Below are positions 6,238-9,075 of a DNA stretch of 9,075 nucleotides, in pieces. The notes beneath the pieces are model-generated. The model saw only the letters and a program-made list of their open reading frames with translations. It was not told the DNA's origin and searched no databases. The position numbers and the translations under genes were made by a program. Source of the stretch: Deltaproteobacteria bacterium (GTDB lineage: Bacteria; Desulfobacterota; DSM-4660; Desulfatiglandales; HGW-15); contig DAOVAK010000072.1 of the NCBI GenBank assembly GCA_030671095.1, positions 1-9,075 on the forward strand, given 5' to 3'. Within the stretch, counting starts at the first letter, position 1. Each line of letters begins with the position of its first letter.

Positions 6238-8088
6238 ATGAAAAACGGGTACATGGAAAGAATTTTGGAAATAGACCTCGATAGCGGTAAGATTGAGACG
6301 ATCGATTTTCCCGAGGCCGTCAAAAAGCAATACCTTGGTGGATCCGGGCTTGCCGCCTGGTACCTGAACAAAGAAACGGATCCAGCCAAAATCGATCCCT
6401 TGGGCCCTGAGAATAGATTCGTTCTTCTCACCGGACCTCTTTGCGGGACCCCCGTCTATTCCTCATCCAGGTATGAGGTGTGTGCAAAGGCTCCCCTGAC
6501 CGGTATCTGGGGGGAGGCGAACAGTGGGGGAAAAATTGCCCAGGACCTGAAGAGCGCAGGATATGACGGCTTTATCCTCAGAAACGCCGCGGACAGACCA
6601 ATACAAATCGTCATCGGGGAAGAGAGGGTTGAAATTGCCAGTGCAAGCGGATTGACCGGCAAGGATACCTCTGAAATGGAGGCCTTGCTGAAATCCCAGC
6701 ACGGAGACAAGGTGAATTTCGTCGGTATCGGCCCTTCAGGGGAAAAGAAGGTTGCCATTGCCGCCGTGATGAACGATGGAGCGGACGGCCGGGCCGCCGG
6801 GCGTGGCGGGCTGGGAGCAGTGCTCGGTTCCAAGAATGTCAAGGCCATCGTGGTGTCACGGGGCAACCAGAAAACGCCCATACATGACAGAGAGCAGTTG
6901 ATGGCATCCATCAAGGAACATGCCAAAAACATGAAGGAGCTGACCGAGGGTTTGAGGGAGTTCGGCACACCGGGGGTGGTGACCCCCAATGAAGAGAGCG
7001 GGGATCTGCCCATCAAAAACTGGGCCATGGGAAGTTGGCCCGAGGGGGCACAGAGGATCAGCGGCCCCACCATGAATCGGACCATCCTTACCAAGAGATA
7101 CTACTGCGGCCAGTGCGCCATCGGCTGCGGAAGGGTCGTCAAGAATGAACAGGGACCGTACGCTGTTGTGGAGGGTCCCGGGCCCGAGTACGAGACCCTT
7201 GCCATGCTAGGCTCCAACTGCCTCATAGACAACCTGGAGGCCATTGCCAAGGCCAATGAGCTCTGCAATCGTTACGGCCTGGATACCATTGCCGCCGGCG
7301 CCGTTATCGCTTTCGGAATGGAGGCCTATGACAGGGGTCTGATCACAAAGGTCGACACCGATGGCATTGAACTTACCTGGGGAAACGCCGATGCCATGAT
7401 CGAGATGCTCAAGGCCATTGGTGAGGCCAGGGGGTTTGGACAGGTCCTGGGCCAGGGGGTCCGCAAAGCCGCTTCCATTATCGGGGGAAATGCGGAAGAA
7501 TTTGCCTGTCATGTGAAAGGCATGGAACTGCCCGCCCACGATCCACGGGCCAGGTTCAGCAATGTATTGGGTTATGCCACATCCAACCGGGGGGCCTGTC
7601 ATCTAAACGTATTCGGCATGGACTTCGAAAGCGGGCTTGTGCCGCCCCAGGGCCTCGGCTATAACAAGGATCAGGATCCCTACGAAGTGGAAGGCAAAGC
7701 CAAATTTTCCGTTGCCATGCAGGATCTCATGTCGGTTTTCGATTCCCTCACCGTCTGCAAGTTCATCCTCTTTGGCGGGGTCGGCGTACCGGCCCTGGCC
7801 CATTGGGTCAACTGCGTCACCGGCTGGGATTTTGATGTGGATTCCCTTTTAGAGGTCGGTGCGCGCGCCTTTACGGTCAAACGGTTGTATAACAACCGTC
7901 TGGGGATCAGTCGGAAAGACGATCAGCTGCCTCCCCGTATCACCAATTTTCCCAGGGACGATGGCGGCTCCAAGGACAGAATCCCGCCCCAGGGGCAGTT
8001 GCTGAATGACTATTATAGACTGCGAAAGTGGACCGAATTCGGGGAACCGAGCGCTGAGTCCTTAAAGCAACTGGGAATCGAAGCCTGA
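6238..8088 (+). CDS. aor: Tungsten-dependent aldehyde:ferredoxin oxidoreductase (AOR family)
   Basis: A 616-residue cytoplasmic enzyme, close to the roughly 605 residues of Pyrococcus furiosus AOR. The family oxidises aldehydes to carboxylic acids and reduces ferredoxin, using a bis-tungstopterin and one [4Fe-4S] cluster. It starts with the typical NGYxxxILEIDLDSGKI. The N-terminal domain ends in the AGRGGLGAVLGSKNVKAI motif (187-204). Cluster ligands are C290, C293 and C297 (YYCGQCAIGC, CX2CX3C) with the distant fourth Cys C507 in DSLTVCKF. GPEYET (315-320) and RGACHL (451-456, H455) correspond to the regions of the proposed catalytic Glu and His of PfAOR. YGLDTI (346-351) and D502-C507 are the paired pterin-binding DxxGL(D/C)-type motifs; the second reads DSLTVC, a mild deviation. 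No electron-transfer subunit adjoins it. It is followed 20 bases later by the RidA-like gene. An aromatic, sugar-derived or other aldehyde substrate cannot be distinguished; a molybdenum form is also possible. Confidence 0.93.
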   Translation: MKNGYMERILEIDLDSGKIETIDFPEAVKKQYLGGSGLAAWYLNKETDPAKIDPLGPENRFVLLTGPLCGTPVYSSSRYEVCAKAPLTGIWGEANSGGKIAQDLKSAGYDGFILRNAADRPIQIVIGEERVEIASASGLTGKDTSEMEALLKSQHGDKVNFVGIGPSGEKKVAIAAVMNDGADGRAAGRGGLGAVLGSKNVKAIVVSRGNQKTPIHDREQLMASIKEHAKNMKELTEGLREFGTPGVVTPNEESGDLPIKNWAMGSWPEGAQRISGPTMNRTILTKRYYCGQCAIGCGRVVKNEQGPYAVVEGPGPEYETLAMLGSNCLIDNLEAIAKANELCNRYGLDTIAAGAVIAFGMEAYDRGLITKVDTDGIELTWGNADAMIEMLKAIGEARGFGQVLGQGVRKAASIIGGNAEEFACHVKGMELPAHDPRARFSNVLGYATSNRGACHLNVFGMDFESGLVPPQGLGYNKDQDPYEVEGKAKFSVAMQDLMSVFDSLTVCKFILFGGVGVPALAHWVNCVTGWDFDVDSLLEVGARAFTVKRLYNNRLGISRKDDQLPPRITNFPRDDGGSKDRIPPQGQLLNDYYRLRKWTEFGEPSAESLKQLGIEA

Positions 8089-8108
8089 GGCTGACTGGAG
8101 GGATGACG

Positions 8109-8579
8109 ATGTTGGTTGAAAAAAAGTTGACCGCCATGGGATTGACCCTTCCCGAGCCGGTGGCTCCGGTGGCAAACTATGAAACTGCCGTCTTGGACGG
8201 GGGGATATTGTATTGCTCCGGAGCAACCTGCATGGAAAACGGAAAACCCAAATACCAGGGTCGGGTTGGAGAAGATGTGACGCTGGAAGAGGCCTATGAA
8301 GCGGCCAGGATTACCGCCCTGAACCTCCTGAGCACCGTCAAATCAAAGATCGGCGATCTGGACCGGGTGGAACGGATCGTCAAACTCCTCGGGTTTGTGA
8401 ACAGCGCGCCCGCCTTTCACCGGCAACCGGAAGTCATCAATGGGGCCTCGGACCTGTTTGTGGAGCTCTTGGGGGAGCGGGGGCGACATGCCCGATCAGC
8501 CATCGGAACGAACAATCTCCCCATGAATATACCGGTGGAAATCGAGATGATTGTGAGGGTCAAGGAGGAGCAAGGGTAG
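8109..8579 (+). CDS. RidA/YjgF/UK114-family protein
   Basis: A 156-residue cytoplasmic protein of the long RidA branch that begins LxxxGLTLPEPxxPVANY. Family members are homotrimers. The best-known function is hydrolysis of reactive enamines/imines, but many subgroups act on other intermediates. Visible landmarks are the ILYCSGATCMENGK strand, GRVGEDVTLEEAYEAAR (51-67), NGASDLFVELLGERGRHARSAIG (111-133) and IPVEIEMIV near the end. By remembered alignment, R129 corresponds to the substrate-binding Arg of E. coli RidA, and E144 to its conserved Glu, so the active site looks complete. The start at 8109 is preferred over ATG 8103 because GGAGGG (8097-8102) abuts 8103 but sits six bases from 8109. 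It lies 20 bases after the AOR stop and is almost certainly co-transcribed with it, suggesting a job on an unstable product or substrate of that pathway. Confidence 0.88.
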   Translation: MLVEKKLTAMGLTLPEPVAPVANYETAVLDGGILYCSGATCMENGKPKYQGRVGEDVTLEEAYEAARITALNLLSTVKSKIGDLDRVERIVKLLGFVNSAPAFHRQPEVINGASDLFVELLGERGRHARSAIGTNNLPMNIPVEIEMIVRVKEEQG

Positions 8580-8632
8580 ATCGAAAATCCCCTTTCGCAT
8601 CCAGCCCCCTCTCCAATTCCGTGAGTGAGAGC

Positions 8633-8704
8633 GGAGTCGGGAGTCGGAGTGGAGTCGGGGTCTGGAGTCTGGAGTCTGGAGTTTGAGTCTTGAGTCGGGG
8701 TCGG
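8633..8704. repeat. Degenerate heptamer tandem repeat, GGAGTCT/GGAGTCG type
   Basis: About ten imperfect copies of a 7-base unit can be read (GGAGTCG, GGAGTCG, GGAGTCT, GGAGTCT, GGAGTTT and variants), in the 146-bp spacer (8580-8725) between the RidA-like gene and the right transposase fragment. I see no terminator hairpin or gene in this spacer. The array ends 21 bp from the transposase stop codon. Confidence 0.8.
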
Positions 8705-8913
8705 ACCACGCTATCTGCTTGATATCTATTGTATTTCGTCCCAAGAATAGGTGTTTTCAAGCCTTAGAAGACCGTTTTTGACCCCAAAAACGCCCCTGTA
8801 AGGAGCTGCTGGCTCCCGAAGTTCATAAGAACTATTCTGTGCTGTTACGCGTCGCCCCTTTGCCTTAATACCGAGCCGTTCTTTTGTCATCTTCACGAAC
8901 AGTCTGCTTCCCA

Positions 8914-8952
8914 CCCCGGTTAAATAAAACAACCAGATTTAACGGGGCAGGC
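8914..8952. mobile_element. 38-bp palindromic insertion inside the transposase gene
   Basis: The inserted segment (8915-8952; the first stem base, C8914, is shared with the flank) forms a hairpin. CCCCGGTTAAAT (8914-8925) pairs with ATTTAACGGGG (8937-8947), with one bulged G and an 11-base loop. It splits WTESIA from VGSRLF and is not a multiple of three. The left copy of the repeat begins with the last 18 bases of the same insertion (positions 1-18), so it entered before the two copies diverged. A small REP-like or other palindromic mobile sequence is the likely identity; it is otherwise unrecognised. Confidence 0.6.
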
Positions 8953-9075
8953 CGCAATGCTCTCCGTCCACTTGCCCTCATGTTGACTGACTTCCTCCTG
9001 GAGAGCTTTCTTCACCCATCCCCTGTATGAATCCCTAAGATCATCAGTGCCATTGAAATTGAGCAAAGTCGTTAG
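8935..9075. repeat. Right copy of 141-bp direct repeat
   Basis: Matches 1-141 in the same orientation with three substitutions. Together the copies bracket about 8.8 kb containing all seven protein genes, and could recombine to delete, circularise or amplify that segment. Confidence 0.97.

Larger units (their letters stand above)
8726..9075 (-). pseudogene. RAYT/Y1-type transposase, C-terminal part, broken by a palindromic insertion (right copy, runs off window)
   Basis: Read on the - strand from the window edge, codons give LLNFNGTDDLRD, then YRGWVKKALQEEV and WTESIA. The frame then meets a 38-bp insertion (8915-8952) carrying an in-frame TAA. Beyond it the protein resumes in another frame as VGSRLFVKMTKERLGIKAKG, YELREPAAPYRGVFG and LRLENTYSWDEIQ, ending at TAG 8728-8726. 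Removing the insertion restores WTESIA-VGSRLF, the expected continuous family sequence. The C-terminal signature (ELREPxxxYxxxF, then LxxENxxxW) is typical of REP-associated tyrosine transposases, though this is recalled rather than searched. The HUH/Y catalytic part lies beyond the window, so whether it is intact is unknown. The insertion makes it a probable pseudogene. Confidence 0.78.

Noticed and set aside
6456..7094. 212-codon antisense open frame within the AOR gene
   Set aside because: It is a composition-driven shadow of the AOR gene with no family resemblance and no ribosome binding site.
8633..8704. Possible CRISPR array
   Set aside because: The units are 7 bases, contiguous and degenerate, with no spacers and no cas genes.
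8496..8760. - strand open frames over the GGAGTCT heptamer array
   Set aside because: The peptides are simple translations of the tandem repeat (DSRLQTP-like).

Overview
The window carries a compact metabolic gene set on the + strand, bracketed by two same-orientation fragments of one transposase gene on the - strand. No rRNA, tRNA or other lineage marker is present. A balanced GC content, a tungsten-type aldehyde:ferredoxin oxidoreductase (AOR), and an intergenic style rich in hairpins and short heptamer repeats suggest a strictly anaerobic bacterium. A sulfate-reducer-like member of the Desulfobacterota is my best guess, and it is an inference only.

Layout. 1-220 (-): remnant of a REP-associated-tyrosine-transposase-like (RAYT, Y1/HUH) gene with its middle deleted. 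221-772: no gene; a heptamer repeat, a 14-bp hairpin and one weak promoter candidate. 773-1006: MoaD/ThiS-type sulfur carrier ending in Gly-Gly. 1159-6062: a ribose-type ABC importer made of a periplasmic binding protein, a double-domain ATPase and two different permeases. The ATPase and permease genes overlap; the binding-protein gene is set apart from them by 356 bp containing three hairpins. 6063-6237: spacer with a near-perfect palindrome. 6238-8088: AOR. 8109-8579: RidA/YjgF-family protein. 8580-8725: spacer with a degenerate heptamer repeat. 8726-9075 (-): C-terminal part of a second RAYT copy, broken by a 38-bp palindromic insertion and running off the window.

Working model (inference). 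The importer brings in a sugar, polyol or related small molecule. The tungstoenzyme oxidises an aldehyde derived from it and passes electrons to ferredoxin. The MoaD-like protein supplies dithiolene sulfur for the pterin cofactor, and the RidA-like protein removes a reactive enamine/imine or similar intermediate. No regulator, kinase, dehydrogenase or ferredoxin gene lies in the window, so the substrate is not identified. The same 141-bp transposase segment (3 mismatches) lies at both window edges in direct orientation, so the whole gene set could be deleted, circularised or amplified by recombination.
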